The notes: generated by a model not told the origin, from the letters alone. Shown: positions 1-7,817, numbered from the stretch's first letter. The stretch: DNA of 9,000 bases from Acidobacteriota bacterium (GCA_003223995.1 QHYA01000019.1:1-9000); one strand, 5' to 3'. Numbers and translations: made by a program.

Positions 1-81
1 AATCGCGTCCGCCAGGCGAGCATCACGAGAGAGATCATCGAGGTTGTCAGCGGCGCCGAGGCGCTGGCCGAGAGCCTCTGA
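1..81 (+). CDS. atpG: ATP synthase F1 gamma subunit, C-terminal end (partial)
   Basis: The first 27 codons read in frame to a TGA stop and give a tail containing NRVRQASITREIIEVVSGAE, the conserved C-terminal helix of the gamma subunit. This helix is part of the rotor shaft inside the alpha3-beta3 ring of F1. The 5' part lies outside the window. The position directly before atpD is the standard order of the F1 operon (gamma, beta, epsilon), which supports the call despite the short length. The gap to atpD is 34 bases and contains the atpD ribosome binding site. Confidence 0.93.
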   Translation, partial: NRVRQASITREIIEVVSGAEALAESL

Positions 82-101
82 CGCGCGATAGCGCGGGACG
101 C

Positions 102-109
102 GGGAGGAG
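102..109 (+). promoter_or_regulatory. Ribosome binding site of atpD
   Basis: GGGAGGAG lies 6 bases before the GTG at 116. It is a strong Shine-Dalgarno match and fixes the GTG as the atpD start. The protein begins MTRKGKVVQVIGPVLDVEF, where beta subunits normally begin. Confidence 0.75.
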
Positions 110-115
110 ACCGCT

Positions 116-1585
116 GTGACAAGGAAAGGAAAGGTCGTCCAGGTGATCGGGCCGGTGCTCGATGTGGAGTTCGGGGAGGGGGAGCTTCCCGCGATCCACA
201 ATGCCCTGAGGGTCCAGGCAGACAGCAAGGCCTGGGGGGTCGAGATCGATGTCACCGCCGAGGTGGCTCAGCATCTCGGGGAGAACCGCGTGCGCGCCGT
301 CGCGATGGAACCGACGGACGGCATGGTCCGCGGCATGCCGGTCGAAGACACGGGCGGTCCGATACAGGTTCCGGTGGGCCGCGGCACGCTGGGGCGGGTG
401 ATGAATGTCCTCGGCAAGCCCGTGGACAAGCTCGGAGCCATCCCGGCGGCAGAATCCTGGCCCATTCACCGCCCGGCCCCCTCGTTCCTGGAGCAGTCCA
501 CCAAGACGGAGATGTTCGAGACGGGTATCAAGGTGATCGATCTGCTCGAGCCCTACACGCGGGGGGGGAAGACCGGGCTGTTCGGCGGAGCGGGCGTCGG
601 AAAGACCGTGCTCATCATGGAGCTGATCAACAACGTCGCTCTCAAGCACGGCGGTCTGTCGGTCTTCGGCGGCGTCGGAGAGCGCACGCGCGAGGGGAAC
701 GACCTCTGGCTCGACATGCGCGAGTCGAACGTGATCGTCTGGCCGCCGCACGAGCCGCCGCCGCCGCTGGAGGAGCTGAACAGGAAATCAAAGGTCGCTC
801 TGATCTACGGACAGATGACCGAGCCGCCAGGGGCCAGGCTGCGAGTGGGCCTGACCGGACTGACGGTGGCCGAGTACTTCCGCGACAAGGAAGGCCAGGA
901 CGTGCTGCTGTTCATCGACAACATCTTCCGGTTCACCCAGGCCGGATCGGAAGTCTCGGCCCTTCTCGGGCGCATGCCCAGCGTCGTGGGCTACCAGCCG
1001 ACGCTCGCGACCGAGATGGGTGAGCTGCAGGAGAGGATCACCTCGACCACCCGAGGCTCGATCACCTCCGTGCAGGCCATCTATGTGCCGGCCGACGACA
1101 TCACCGATCCGGCGCCGGCGACGACCTTCGCGCACCTGGACGCGGTGACGATCCTGTCGCGGTCAATCGCGGAGCTGGGGCTCTACCCGGCCGTGGACCC
1201 GCTCTCTTCCACCTCCCGCATCCTCGACCCCAGGGTCGTTGGCGAGGATCACTACCGGACCGCTCGCGACGTCCAGAGTGTCCTGCAGCGCTACAAGGAC
1301 TTGCAGGACATCATCGCGATCCTCGGCATCGACGAGCTGTCAGAGGAAGACAAGACGATCGTCGCCCGGGCGAGGAAGATCCAGCGCTTTCTCTCCCAAC
1401 CGATGTTCGTCGCGGAGCAGTTCACCGGCCGCGAGGGACGGTACGTGGCGCTGAAGGACACGATCCGCGGCTTCCGCGGGATCGTGGACGGGCGGTACGA
1501 CGAGCTGCCCGAGCAGGCGTTCTATATGGTCGGCCTGATCGATGAGGTCGTGGAGAGGGCCGAGAAGATGAAAGCCGCCGCCTGA
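116..1585 (+). CDS. atpD: ATP synthase F1 beta subunit (catalytic)
   Basis: This is the catalytic subunit of the F1 head. It binds ADP and phosphate and makes ATP as the gamma shaft turns. The product is 489 residues; the family is usually about 465-480. Visible features in order: the N-terminal beta-barrel (GKVVQVIGPVLDVEF), the P-loop GGAGVGKT at about residues 157-164, the catalytic-glutamate loop GERTREGNDL with Glu189 and Arg190, the Walker B strand LLFIDN with Asp268, the EVSALLGRMPS and YQPTLATEMG segments, and the DELSEED motif at 406-412 that contacts gamma. The start is a GTG behind a strong ribosome binding site. The stop TGA shares its last base with the atpC ATG, so the two are probably translationally coupled. 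An oddity is a proline-rich insertion, WPPHEPPPPLEEL, at about residues 209-221, where most homologues have a short loop; it accounts for most of the extra length. All catalytic residues are intact, so the enzyme should be functional. Confidence 0.98.
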   Translation: MTRKGKVVQVIGPVLDVEFGEGELPAIHNALRVQADSKAWGVEIDVTAEVAQHLGENRVRAVAMEPTDGMVRGMPVEDTGGPIQVPVGRGTLGRVMNVLGKPVDKLGAIPAAESWPIHRPAPSFLEQSTKTEMFETGIKVIDLLEPYTRGGKTGLFGGAGVGKTVLIMELINNVALKHGGLSVFGGVGERTREGNDLWLDMRESNVIVWPPHEPPPPLEELNRKSKVALIYGQMTEPPGARLRVGLTGLTVAEYFRDKEGQDVLLFIDNIFRFTQAGSEVSALLGRMPSVVGYQPTLATEMGELQERITSTTRGSITSVQAIYVPADDITDPAPATTFAHLDAVTILSRSIAELGLYPAVDPLSSTSRILDPRVVGEDHYRTARDVQSVLQRYKDLQDIIAILGIDELSEEDKTIVARARKIQRFLSQPMFVAEQFTGREGRYVALKDTIRGFRGIVDGRYDELPEQAFYMVGLIDEVVERAEKMKAAA

Positions 1586-1998
1586 TGCTTCCAGAGAAAC
1601 TCACGCTCGAGATCGTCACGCCCGAGAGGCGGGTGCTGACGGAAACAGTGGACGAGGTCGTGCTGCCGGGCCGGCTGGGATACCTGGGGGTCCTGCCGGG
1701 CCACGCGCCGCTGCTGACGGCGCTGTCCATCGGCGAGCTGGAGTACCGGCAGGGGAGCGTGAAGCGCTACCTCGCGATCGCCTGGGGATTCGCGGAGGTG
1801 CTCCCGTCGCGGATCATCGTCCTCGCCGAGACGGCCGAGCGGGCAGAGGAAATCGACGTGGACAGGGCTCGGCGGAAGAAGGCGGAGATCGAGGCGAGGA
1901 TGAAGAGCCCCGATCCATATTTCGACCTGGACAAGGCGACGATCGCCACGGAGAAGGAGGTCATCCGGATCCACGTCGCCCGCAAAAGTGCCGGATAG
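1585..1998 (+). CDS. atpC: ATP synthase F1 epsilon subunit
   Basis: This is the small F1 rotor subunit that links gamma to the c-ring and damps ATP hydrolysis. The 137 residues are the usual length. The N-terminal beta-sandwich is clear (LTLEIVTPERRVLTETVDEV, then GYLGVLPGHAPLLTAL at about 32-47, a signature of the family). It is followed by the C-terminal two-helix region with the DRAR segment and an Arg/Lys/Glu-rich helix. The tail (SPDPYFDLDKATIATEKEVIR) is somewhat longer than in the shortest family members. The ATG at 1585 overlaps the atpD stop by one base (TGATG), a classic coupling arrangement, and needs no separate ribosome binding site. It is the last ATP synthase gene of the operon. 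Confidence 0.96.
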   Translation: MLPEKLTLEIVTPERRVLTETVDEVVLPGRLGYLGVLPGHAPLLTALSIGELEYRQGSVKRYLAIAWGFAEVLPSRIIVLAETAERAEEIDVDRARRKKAEIEARMKSPDPYFDLDKATIATEKEVIRIHVARKSAG

Positions 1999-2020
1999 CC
2001 TGGTGGAGAGACTCTCCAGG
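1999..2020. repeat. Inverted repeat between atpC and the glycosyltransferase
   Basis: Directly after the atpC stop, TGGAGAG (2004-2010) is followed by a single A and then its exact complement CTCTCCA (2012-2018). The flanking CCTGG (1999-2003) and CCAGG (2016-2020) are also complementary. The transcript could fold into a short hairpin. No T-run follows, so it is not a convincing intrinsic terminator. It may be an attenuation or RNA-stability element at the end of the ATP synthase genes, or chance. Confidence 0.35.
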
Positions 2021-2062
2021 GGCCGGGAGGCCTTTCCGCCGGACCGCGTCGTGTAGCCGTCC

Positions 2063-2893
2063 ATGCCGCACCCGCCCTTGCTGTCGATCGTCATTCCCGC
2101 CTTCAACGAGGAAATCCGCCTCCCCTCCACGCTCTCGAGCATCGGGAGCTATCTGGCGGCGAAGGGGCTCGACGCGGAGATCATCGTCGTCGACGACGGG
2201 AGCACGGATGGCACGGTTCGGATCGTCGAACAGGCCAGGCAGGGCGGTTTGGGGAGGGCGCGCGTTGAGGGGCCGGGTACGCCCACGACCGAGGGAGTCC
2301 GCTTCGATCCGGAGCGCATCCGTCTCGTCCGGAATCCGGAGAATCGCGGCAAGGGCTACAGCATCCGACACGGGATGTTCGAGGCGCGTGGCACCTGGGT
2401 GCTGTTCACAGACGCGGACCTGTCCACGCCAATAGAGGACTTCGAAAAGCTCCACGACTCCGCCCGGGAGGGGGATCATGACATCGTGATCGGCTCGCGC
2501 GCCTTGCCGGAGTCGAGGATCGAGCTGTACCAGCCCCTCTACCGGGTCCTCATGGGCCAGACCTTCAACCGCATCGTCCGCTGGATCGCCGGCCTGCCTT
2601 TTCGCGATACCCAGTGCGGCTTCAAGCTGATGGGCCGCGAGCGGGTCCGACCCCTCTTCGAGCGGATGGTGGTCGATCGCTTCGCCTTCGACGTGGAGCT
2701 TCTCTTCCTCGCCCGCCACGCGGGCCTCTCGATCGCGGAGGTTCCAGTGACCTGGCGCAATTCTCCTGTCTCGAAGGTCGGCCTGCTGCGCGACCCGCTG
2801 AACATGCTCAGCGACACTTGGCGCATCCGCCGCCGCTTCCAGCGTGGAGACTACCGCAAGGCAGCGGTCGGAAAGGAAAGGCTAGTTCCTTGA
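2063..2893 (+). CDS. Family 2 glycosyltransferase, dolichyl-phosphate sugar synthase-like
   Basis: This is a GT-A fold glycosyltransferase of 276 residues that would move a sugar from a nucleotide sugar to an acceptor, most likely a polyprenyl phosphate on the inner face of the cytoplasmic membrane. Visible motifs: the N-terminal strand LSIVIPAFNEE, nucleotide-binding DDGSTDG starting at Asp44, NRGKGYSIRHGM, the metal-binding DAD at 117-119 within TDADLSTP, and QCGFK at 184-188. It ends in an amphipathic region, not in the membrane helices found in some relatives. The layout resembles the ALG5/DPM1 type; the sugar cannot be read from the sequence. About 15 extra residues (GPGTPTTEGVRFD region) follow the first helix. 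The ATG at 2063 is preceded by an in-frame TAG at 2054-2056, so it is the first possible start, but no good ribosome binding site precedes it. The gene sits 64 bases after atpC and overlaps hldE, and an envelope polysaccharide or lipid-linked sugar role fits that neighbour. Confidence 0.9.
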   Translation: MPHPPLLSIVIPAFNEEIRLPSTLSSIGSYLAAKGLDAEIIVVDDGSTDGTVRIVEQARQGGLGRARVEGPGTPTTEGVRFDPERIRLVRNPENRGKGYSIRHGMFEARGTWVLFTDADLSTPIEDFEKLHDSAREGDHDIVIGSRALPESRIELYQPLYRVLMGQTFNRIVRWIAGLPFRDTQCGFKLMGRERVRPLFERMVVDRFAFDVELLFLARHAGLSIAEVPVTWRNSPVSKVGLLRDPLNMLSDTWRIRRRFQRGDYRKAAVGKERLVP

Positions 2894-3414
2894 CGAAGCC
2901 GATACTGGCGGCGGAGAAGAAGGTCCTCTCCCACTCGAAGGCTGTCGCCCTCCGCCGGAGAGCGCGGGCGTCGGGACGGAAAGTCGTCTTCACGAACGGC
3001 TGCTTCGACCTGCTGCACGCAGGGCACGTCGCCTACCTCGAGCGGGCTCGCAGGCACGGTGATCTTCTGATCGTCGGGATCAACAGCGACGCTTCGGTGC
3101 GAAGGATCAAGGGGAAGGGGAGGCCTCTGCAGGCTGAAAAGGATCGGTCCCTCGTCCTGGCGGCGCTGGCGTCCGTGGATGCTGTGGTCGTCTTCGATGG
3201 GGACACGCCGATAAAACTGATCAGGACGCTGTCGCCCGACGTTCTTGCGAAGGGCGCGGACTGGGCCGCAGACGAGATCGTTGGCCGCGAGGAGGTGCTC
3301 GCTGCGGGAGGCCGCGTGGTCCGCGTCCCGTTGCGACCCGGAGCCTCGACCTCTTCTATAATCAAAAAGGTTGTCAGATCGAACCGCTCTCCAGACCGCA
3401 ATCCCCCTCGTTGA
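2890..3414 (+). CDS. rfaE2: D-glycero-beta-D-manno-heptose 1-phosphate adenylyltransferase (stand-alone HldE C-terminal / RfaE2 domain)
   Basis: This is a cytidylyltransferase-fold enzyme predicted to join ATP and heptose 1-phosphate into ADP-heptose, a precursor of the LPS inner core. The sequence shows the family hallmark FTNGCFDLLHAGH with the nucleotide-binding HAGH at residues 43-46, then LIVGINSDASVRRIKG, a KGADW segment followed by EIVGREEV, and the C-terminal STSSIIKK motif. The length is 174 residues, close to known stand-alone versions (about 160). The start is inferred as the TTG at 2890: it overlaps the preceding stop in a TTGA junction and follows AAAGG (2877-2881) by 8 bases. 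No kinase domain (RfaE1) is fused or visible in the window, so the pathway's kinase must lie elsewhere. A related nucleotidyltransferase with another substrate is possible but less likely. Confidence 0.9.
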   Translation: MTKPILAAEKKVLSHSKAVALRRRARASGRKVVFTNGCFDLLHAGHVAYLERARRHGDLLIVGINSDASVRRIKGKGRPLQAEKDRSLVLAALASVDAVVVFDGDTPIKLIRTLSPDVLAKGADWAADEIVGREEVLAAGGRVVRVPLRPGASTSSIIKKVVRSNRSPDRNPPR

Positions 3415-6400
3415 GGAGGTCTTCGGACCGCTGCTGCGGAGCCGGCCCTTCGAGCGTCTCCTCGCCGCCGCCCGCGGCGAAGAGCCCTCGCTCACACTGG
3501 CGGGGCTGACCGAGTCCTCGAAGGCCCTTTTCCTCGTTCTTCTGCAACGGGAGCTGGTGCGTCCGGTCCTTGTCGTCACTCCGGACGAGCACGCCCTCGA
3601 AGACTGGCGGCGGGACCTCGCTGCATTCTCCGAGCTGCTCGATCCGGACGGTCGGCTCGGTCGGCTCGCACGATTTCCTTCCCTCGATGCAGACCCCTAC
3701 CTCGGCCTGCCGCCTCACTTCCGGTCTCCTGCGAACGCGTCGCCACGCTGCATGCCATCGCGGAGAACCGGGTCTCCTTCGTCGTGGCGCCCGCACGCGC
3801 TCTGATCAACCCCCTGCCGACCCCCAGTTCTTTCGCCGGCCGTGCGCTGCGGATCGAAAGGGGCGGCTCGCTCCCTCTCGAGCCCTTCCTGGAGCGGCTG
3901 GTCGATCTCGGCTACCGCTGCGTCGATGTCGTTGGCTCGGTAGGGGAGTGGGCTCGTCGGGGCGGCATTCTGGACATCTTCCCCTGCGCGGAGGAGTCCC
4001 CAGTGCGCATCGAGCTGTCCGGGGATGTGGTCGAGTCGCTCCGGAGGTTCGATCCCGACAGCCAGCGCTCGGTCGCGCCGGCGGACTCGGTCGTCGTGCT
4101 CCCTGTCAAGGAGGCGCCGATGAACGCGCCGGCGCGCCGGCGCCTCGCCCAGGCCGTCTCGGCGATCGTCGCACGCAGCCGCTTCGCCGGCAGCGGCGAG
4201 GGGGCCGCGGCCGAGGTGTCCCACGGCCGCTGGGTCGCCCTGCTCTCTGGTGAGGAATTCCGGGGAATCGAAGGCTGCTCCGGCCTTTCACTGGAGGAGA
4301 ACTCGGACCTGTTCGATTACCTGATCAGCGCCGGCGAGCCCCTGATCGTCCTCGACGAGCCGGACCGGACTCAGGAGGAGCTCGACGCCAGTTATGCGGA
4401 GCTGGCAAGCTCGCGAGAGGAGACGGGCGGACCCCTCCCGCGCCCCGAGGAGCTGTTTCTCGAGCCGCGTCGGCTGAGCAGGTCGCTGGCCCGCTCGCGG
4501 ATCCGGCTCGAGCAGCTTCGCGTGGGGGAGAGTCTGGATGATGTCGCGGTCCTCTGCCAGCCCGCGCGCAATTATGCCGGCCGCGTGCCTGAATGGCGGC
4601 GCGACATCCAGCAGTTTCGATCAGCAGACCGGCGCGTCGTCCTCCTGCTGAACACCCCCGGCACGATCGACAGGACGGCCGAACTTCTTGCGGAGGCAGA
4701 GATCCCCTACACGGTCATGCCCGGGGCGCCGGGGGGGAAGACATCGGTGGGCGCACCGGTCTTCCTCATGCAGGGCCACCTCAACCACGGCTTCGTGCTG
4801 CCCGAGATCGGCATCGTCCTGCTCGCGGAGCGCGAACTGTACGGCGAGGAGCCGCGCCCGCAGACCCGCAAGCGCCGCCGGGGCGCTTCATTCGTCTCGG
4901 ACTTCAGGGACCTCCGCGTGGGCGACTACGTCGTCCACGTGGACCACGGCATCGGCCGCTACGAAGGCCTCCACCGGATGGGGGGCGCCGCCTCTCACCG
5001 CGACTTCATGCTGGTCACCTACAGGGACGGAGACAAGCTCTACGTCCCGATCGACCGGCTCGACCTGGTCCAGAAGTACAGCGCCCCCGGCGGAGCGCGG
5101 CCGACCCCGGACAAGCTCGGAGGGACGGGCTGGGAGAAGCGCCGGCACAAGGTCAAGAAGGCCGTGAAGGAGATCGCGGAAGATCTCCTCAGGCTGTACG
5201 CGCGCCGGAAAGCAGTTCAGGGCCAGGCTTTCTCTCCCGACACGCCCTGGCAGAAGGAGTTCGAGGATGCCTTTCCTTACACGCTCACCCCCGACCAGGA
5301 AAGGGCGATCAGGGAAGTGAAGGCGGACATGGAAGTCCCCCGGACGATGGAGCGGCTGCTGTGCGGGGACGTCGGCTTCGGAAAGACCGAGATCGCCATG
5401 AGGGCGGCGTTCAAGGCCGTCCAGGACGGGCTTCAGGTCGCGGTCCTGACGCCGACGACGGTGCTGGCCTTCCAGCACCTGAACACCTTCCGCGAACGGT
5501 TTGCCGCCTTCCCGGTGACGGTCGAAATGCTCTCGCGCTTCCGTTCTCCGGCCGAACAGAAGGAGATCATCGAGCGCGTCAAGGCCGGGGGGGTCGACAT
5601 CGTCATCGGCACGCACCGGCTGCTGTCGAAGGACATCTCCTTTCGCAGGCTCGGACTGCTCGTGCTGGACGAGGAGCAGCGATTCGGCGTCGCCCAGAAG
5701 GAGCGGCTGAAGAGGATCGCCGAGGGGGTGGATACCCTCGCGATGACTGCGACGCCGATCCCGCGCACGCTCCAGATGTCCCTCGCCGGCGTGCGGGACA
5801 TGTCCATGATCGAGACGCCTCCGCTGAACCGGCTGTCTGTCCAGACCAACCTCGTCCCCTACAAGCGAGGCCTTATCGCGGCGGCCATCCGGAATGAGAT
5901 GAGGCGCGGAGGGCAGGTTTACTTCGTCCACAACCGCGTCGAGACGGTTCACGCCATCGCCGCTCGCATCCAGGAATTCGTTCCCGAGGCGCGGGTCGCC
6001 GTGGCCCACGGACAGATGGCCCGCGAGAGCCTGGAAAGCGTGATGCTGCGGTTCATGAAGGGAGAGTTCGATCTCCTTTGCTCGACGACGATCATCGAGA
6101 ACGGCCTGGACATCCCGAGAGTGAACACGCTGTTCGTCAACCGCGCCGACCGCTTCGGACTGGCGCAGCTCTACCAGCTTCGCGGACGCATCGGACGCTC
6201 CGATGTGCGGGCCTACGCCTACTTCATCATTCCGGGCCGCAGCGCGATCTCGCCACTCGCGCGGCGGCGACTTCTGGCGCTGCAGGATTTCTCGGAGCTG
6301 GGGTCGGGCTTCCGGCTTGCGGCGATGGACCTGGAGATCCGCGGAGGCGGGGAGTTTCTCGGAGCGCGCCAGCACGGCCATATCGCCGACATCGGCTTCG

Positions 6401-6903
6401 ACCTCTACGTGCAGATGCTCGAGCGCGCCGTGAAAGAAGCGCAGGGGGAGCGGGTCGAAGAGCCGGTCTCGGCTCAGGTCAACCTCGGCGTCGATATCCG
6501 GCTCCCCGAGTCCTACGTTCCCGAGCCCTCCTTGCGGCTCGCCTTTTACAAGAGGGTCTCGACGGCGGAGGACGAGTCGGAGCTGGCCGCCATCCGGGCC
6601 GAGCTGGAGGACCGCTTCGGCGAGCTGCCGAAGAGCGGGGACAATCTTCTGAGGCTCGCCGCGTTGCGACTGGTCGCCATTTCCATCGGCGCGAAGAGCG
6701 TCGATTACACCGAAGGCAAGGTCGCTGTCCAGTTCGCCGAGCCCCCGAAGCTAGCCCCGGATCGGGTCGTTAGGTTCGTCCAGAAGACACACGGCGCGAC
6801 GCTCACGCCGGCCGGGGTCCTTCGAGTCATCCCACCCGCGGTCCCCGACCGCATCGAAGCCGCCCGCGCGGTCCTCACCGCCCTCGCCGCTCATGCGGCG
6901 TGA
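3371..6903 (+). CDS. mfd: Transcription-repair coupling factor Mfd, interrupted by a one-base frameshift
   Basis: Mfd is the translocase that removes RNA polymerase stalled at DNA damage and recruits UvrA. The coding sequence lies in two frames: 3371 to about 3730 (about 120 codons, ending FPSLDADPYLGLPPHFRSP) and then about 3730 to 6903 (about 1057 codons, resuming CERVATLHAIAENR and VVAPARALINPLP). Joined they give about 1177 residues, a normal Mfd length. Visible domains: UvrB-homology module (GEWARRGGILDIFP), RNA-polymerase-interacting domain (GDYVVHVDHGIGRYEGL, 4921-4970), Walker A GDVGFGKT (near 5365-5391), DEEQ box (5668-5679), TATPIPRTLQMSL, STTIIENGLDIPRVNT, the RADRFGLAQLYQLRGRIGRS translocation motif, and the C-terminal TRCF domain. 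The first possible start in frame is the TTG at 3371, overlapping hldE by 44 bases; an AAAAAGG abuts it with no spacing. GAGGAGG at 3413-3419 precedes a CTG at 3431, a less usual alternative. The missing base may be a sequencing or assembly error; otherwise the gene is broken. Confidence 0.93.
3719..3735 (+). other. Frameshift site in mfd
   Basis: Upstream the Mfd frame reads PPHFRSP up to base 3730; downstream it reads CERVATLHA from base 3730. Adding one base in the stretch 3727-3731 (for example a third C in TCTCC) restores one frame with the spacing expected of Mfd homologues between the Pro-His and Arg-Val residues. No slippery heptamer is seen, so programmed frameshifting is unlikely. 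It is either an indel in the organism or a base-calling error. Confidence 0.8.
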
Positions 6904-6907
6904 CGGG

Positions 6908-6934
6908 CCGGCTGCCTGTGCGCCGGTGTTAGGC
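6908..6934 (-). repeat. TAAC box plus inverted repeat at the 3' side of the DUF1059 gene
   Basis: On the - strand, 21 bases after the DUF1059 stop, GCCTAAC (6934-6928) fits the integron R-box consensus RYYYAAC. It is followed by a weak inverted repeat, CCGGC (6926-6922) and GCCGG (6912-6908), with a 9-base loop. It ends close to the mfd stop on the opposite strand. No matching GTT box follows before mfd, so at most this is half of an attC-like site. It could alternatively be a poor bidirectional terminator between convergent genes. Confidence 0.3.
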
Positions 6935-6955
6935 GTTAGCGCTGAGGCAAAGGTC

Positions 6956-7138
6956 CTATTTCTCGTCCCGGATCGCGCTCTTCACCTTGACCATGAGCTC
7001 GGGCGTCGCCTGTCGTATCCCATGCTGCTTCGCGTGTTCCATCGCGTTCTTCAGGACTTCTTCTTCGGTCTTGCCGCGGACCACATGGGTGCACCCGGAG
7101 GACGGATCAACCTTCGCGCACTCGATTACCTTACCCAT
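6956..7138 (-). CDS. Small DUF1059 family protein
   Basis: The product is 60 residues and begins MGKVIECAKVDPSSGCTHVV. It carries the DUF1059 pattern: a conserved N-terminal Cys segment, the GC-x-HVVRG turn, then the helix TEEEVLKNAMEHAKQHG, and a short C-terminal helix with PELMVKVKSAI. The family is small and soluble, common in soil bacteria and archaea, and has no established function. The start at 7138 is chosen over an upstream in-frame Met because AGGAG (7151-7147) lies 8 bases before it and the family begins at this Met. The two Cys residues could bind metal or be redox-active, but nothing here shows it. The gene converges on mfd. Confidence 0.85.
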   Translation of the reverse strand: MGKVIECAKVDPSSGCTHVVRGKTEEEVLKNAMEHAKQHGIRQATPELMVKVKSAIRDEK

Positions 7139-7153
7139 GGCAGATGCTCCTCT

Positions 7154-7180
7154 TCGAGCCAGCGGCTCGAGGTTAGTAAC
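7154..7180 (-). repeat. Hairpin and TAAC box just before the DUF1059 ribosome binding site
   Basis: A perfect 7-bp inverted repeat (TCGAGCC at 7154-7160, loop AGC, GGCTCGA at 7164-7170) abuts the DUF1059 Shine-Dalgarno. Next to it is GTTAGTAAC (7172-7180), itself palindromic. In the DUF1059 transcript the stem could hold or expose the ribosome binding site. It also lies 29 bases past the stop of the upstream ATP10-like gene and so may be its 3' element. Confidence 0.4.
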
Positions 7181-7209
7181 TTGTCGTCGAGCTGCTTGAC
7201 GGCCCAACC

Positions 7210-7794
7210 CTACTCTCTGTTCGGAGGCATCGGCTCGATAGCCTCAAGTAACTTCTTCAGTTCCAGTTCCAGAAACTGGCCGACCGCGGTCCCTCGAACG
7301 CGGCCTTCCCTGTCACAACCGATGACATATGCGGTCTTCTCGTCGGCGGCGCCGACGCGCTGACGCCACGCGTCGTTCTCACTGTAAACCAGGAGTGTTT
7401 GGCGCTGAAGGTTCACCGGATAACTGCTCCGCATGCGGCGTTCCACCATACCTCGGAAGAGCCGCGGAACTCCCTCAAGCATTCTGACGTCGTAGCAATA
7501 CACGCCTGACCCATCTGGCCTGGCCGCAGCCGCGGACCGACAACGTTCCACCCACGCCCGACTGATCTCGGCGGCGGCTTTACTAAACCCAATAATAAGC
7601 ACTGCAGGGTGGCCTCGCGCGTCACGGGGTAGAGCCGCCAAATCACCACTCAGTGCCTTCACTTCTAGCGGAGGCAGTTCGACGCCGGACACCAACTTGG
7701 ATGCGTCGGCTGCCACAAGGGGCTGGCCGAGTGAGGCGAGTGCGAAGAGCAGCGGCCACTGCGCACGGAAACGACGAGACCTCTGGGTTGTCAT
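7210..7794 (-). CDS. Exported thioredoxin-fold protein resembling the ATP10 family
   Basis: The product is 194 residues. The N-terminus (MTTQRSRRFRAQWPLLFALA, ending near LVAADA) is a good Sec signal peptide: an Arg-rich start, a hydrophobic core and small residues before the likely cut. The mature part has a central strand VLIIGFSKAAA, a helix with AWVERC, then the segment VYCYDVRMLEGVPRLFRGMV and a late YVIGCDREGRVRGTA strand. That order is typical of a thioredoxin fold and resembles bacterial relatives of yeast ATP10, a chaperone for F0 assembly. No CxxC pair is present at the active-site position, so thiol-disulfide exchange is unlikely. The start at 7794 is preferred because AGGA (7804-7801) lies 6 bases upstream and the signal peptide starts here. 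The longer in-frame reading through the spacer looks non-coding. The family assignment is from pattern memory and is moderate; its presence near atp genes may be chance. Confidence 0.65.
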   Translation of the reverse strand: MTTQRSRRFRAQWPLLFALASLGQPLVAADASKLVSGVELPPLEVKALSGDLAALPRDARGHPAVLIIGFSKAAAEISRAWVERCRSAAAARPDGSGVYCYDVRMLEGVPRLFRGMVERRMRSSYPVNLQRQTLLVYSENDAWRQRVGAADEKTAYVIGCDREGRVRGTAVGQFLELELKKLLEAIEPMPPNRE

Positions 7795-7817
7795 TGGCCA
7801 TCCTGCGACCCTTGTCA

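Noticed and set aside
47..751. 234-codon antisense frame over the start of atpD
   Set aside because: It is a shadow of atpD, whose conserved motifs account for the sequence.
2614..2889. Upstream extension of the heptose adenylyltransferase frame
   Set aside because: It overlaps the conserved end of the glycosyltransferase, is low-complexity Arg/Pro-rich, and the family's N-terminus fits the TTG at 2890.
3719..3735. Programmed ribosomal frameshift in mfd
   Set aside because: A -1 slip would be needed, but there is no X-XXY-YYZ slippery heptamer or evident downstream pseudoknot, and Mfd is not known to be recoded.
4593..5897. 434-codon open frame on the + strand inside mfd in another frame
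   Set aside because: Composition is dominated by Arg, Gly, Ala and Pro with no domain pattern; the Mfd frame explains all the conservation.
4888..6381. Long (497-codon) open frame antisense to mfd
   Set aside because: It lies wholly opposite the conserved Mfd helicase core, has no recognisable motif and is Arg/Asp/Leu-rich as expected of antisense frames in GC-rich DNA.
6904..6955. Bidirectional intrinsic terminator between mfd and DUF1059
   Set aside because: Only a 5-bp stem with a 9-base loop and no adjacent T-run is present.
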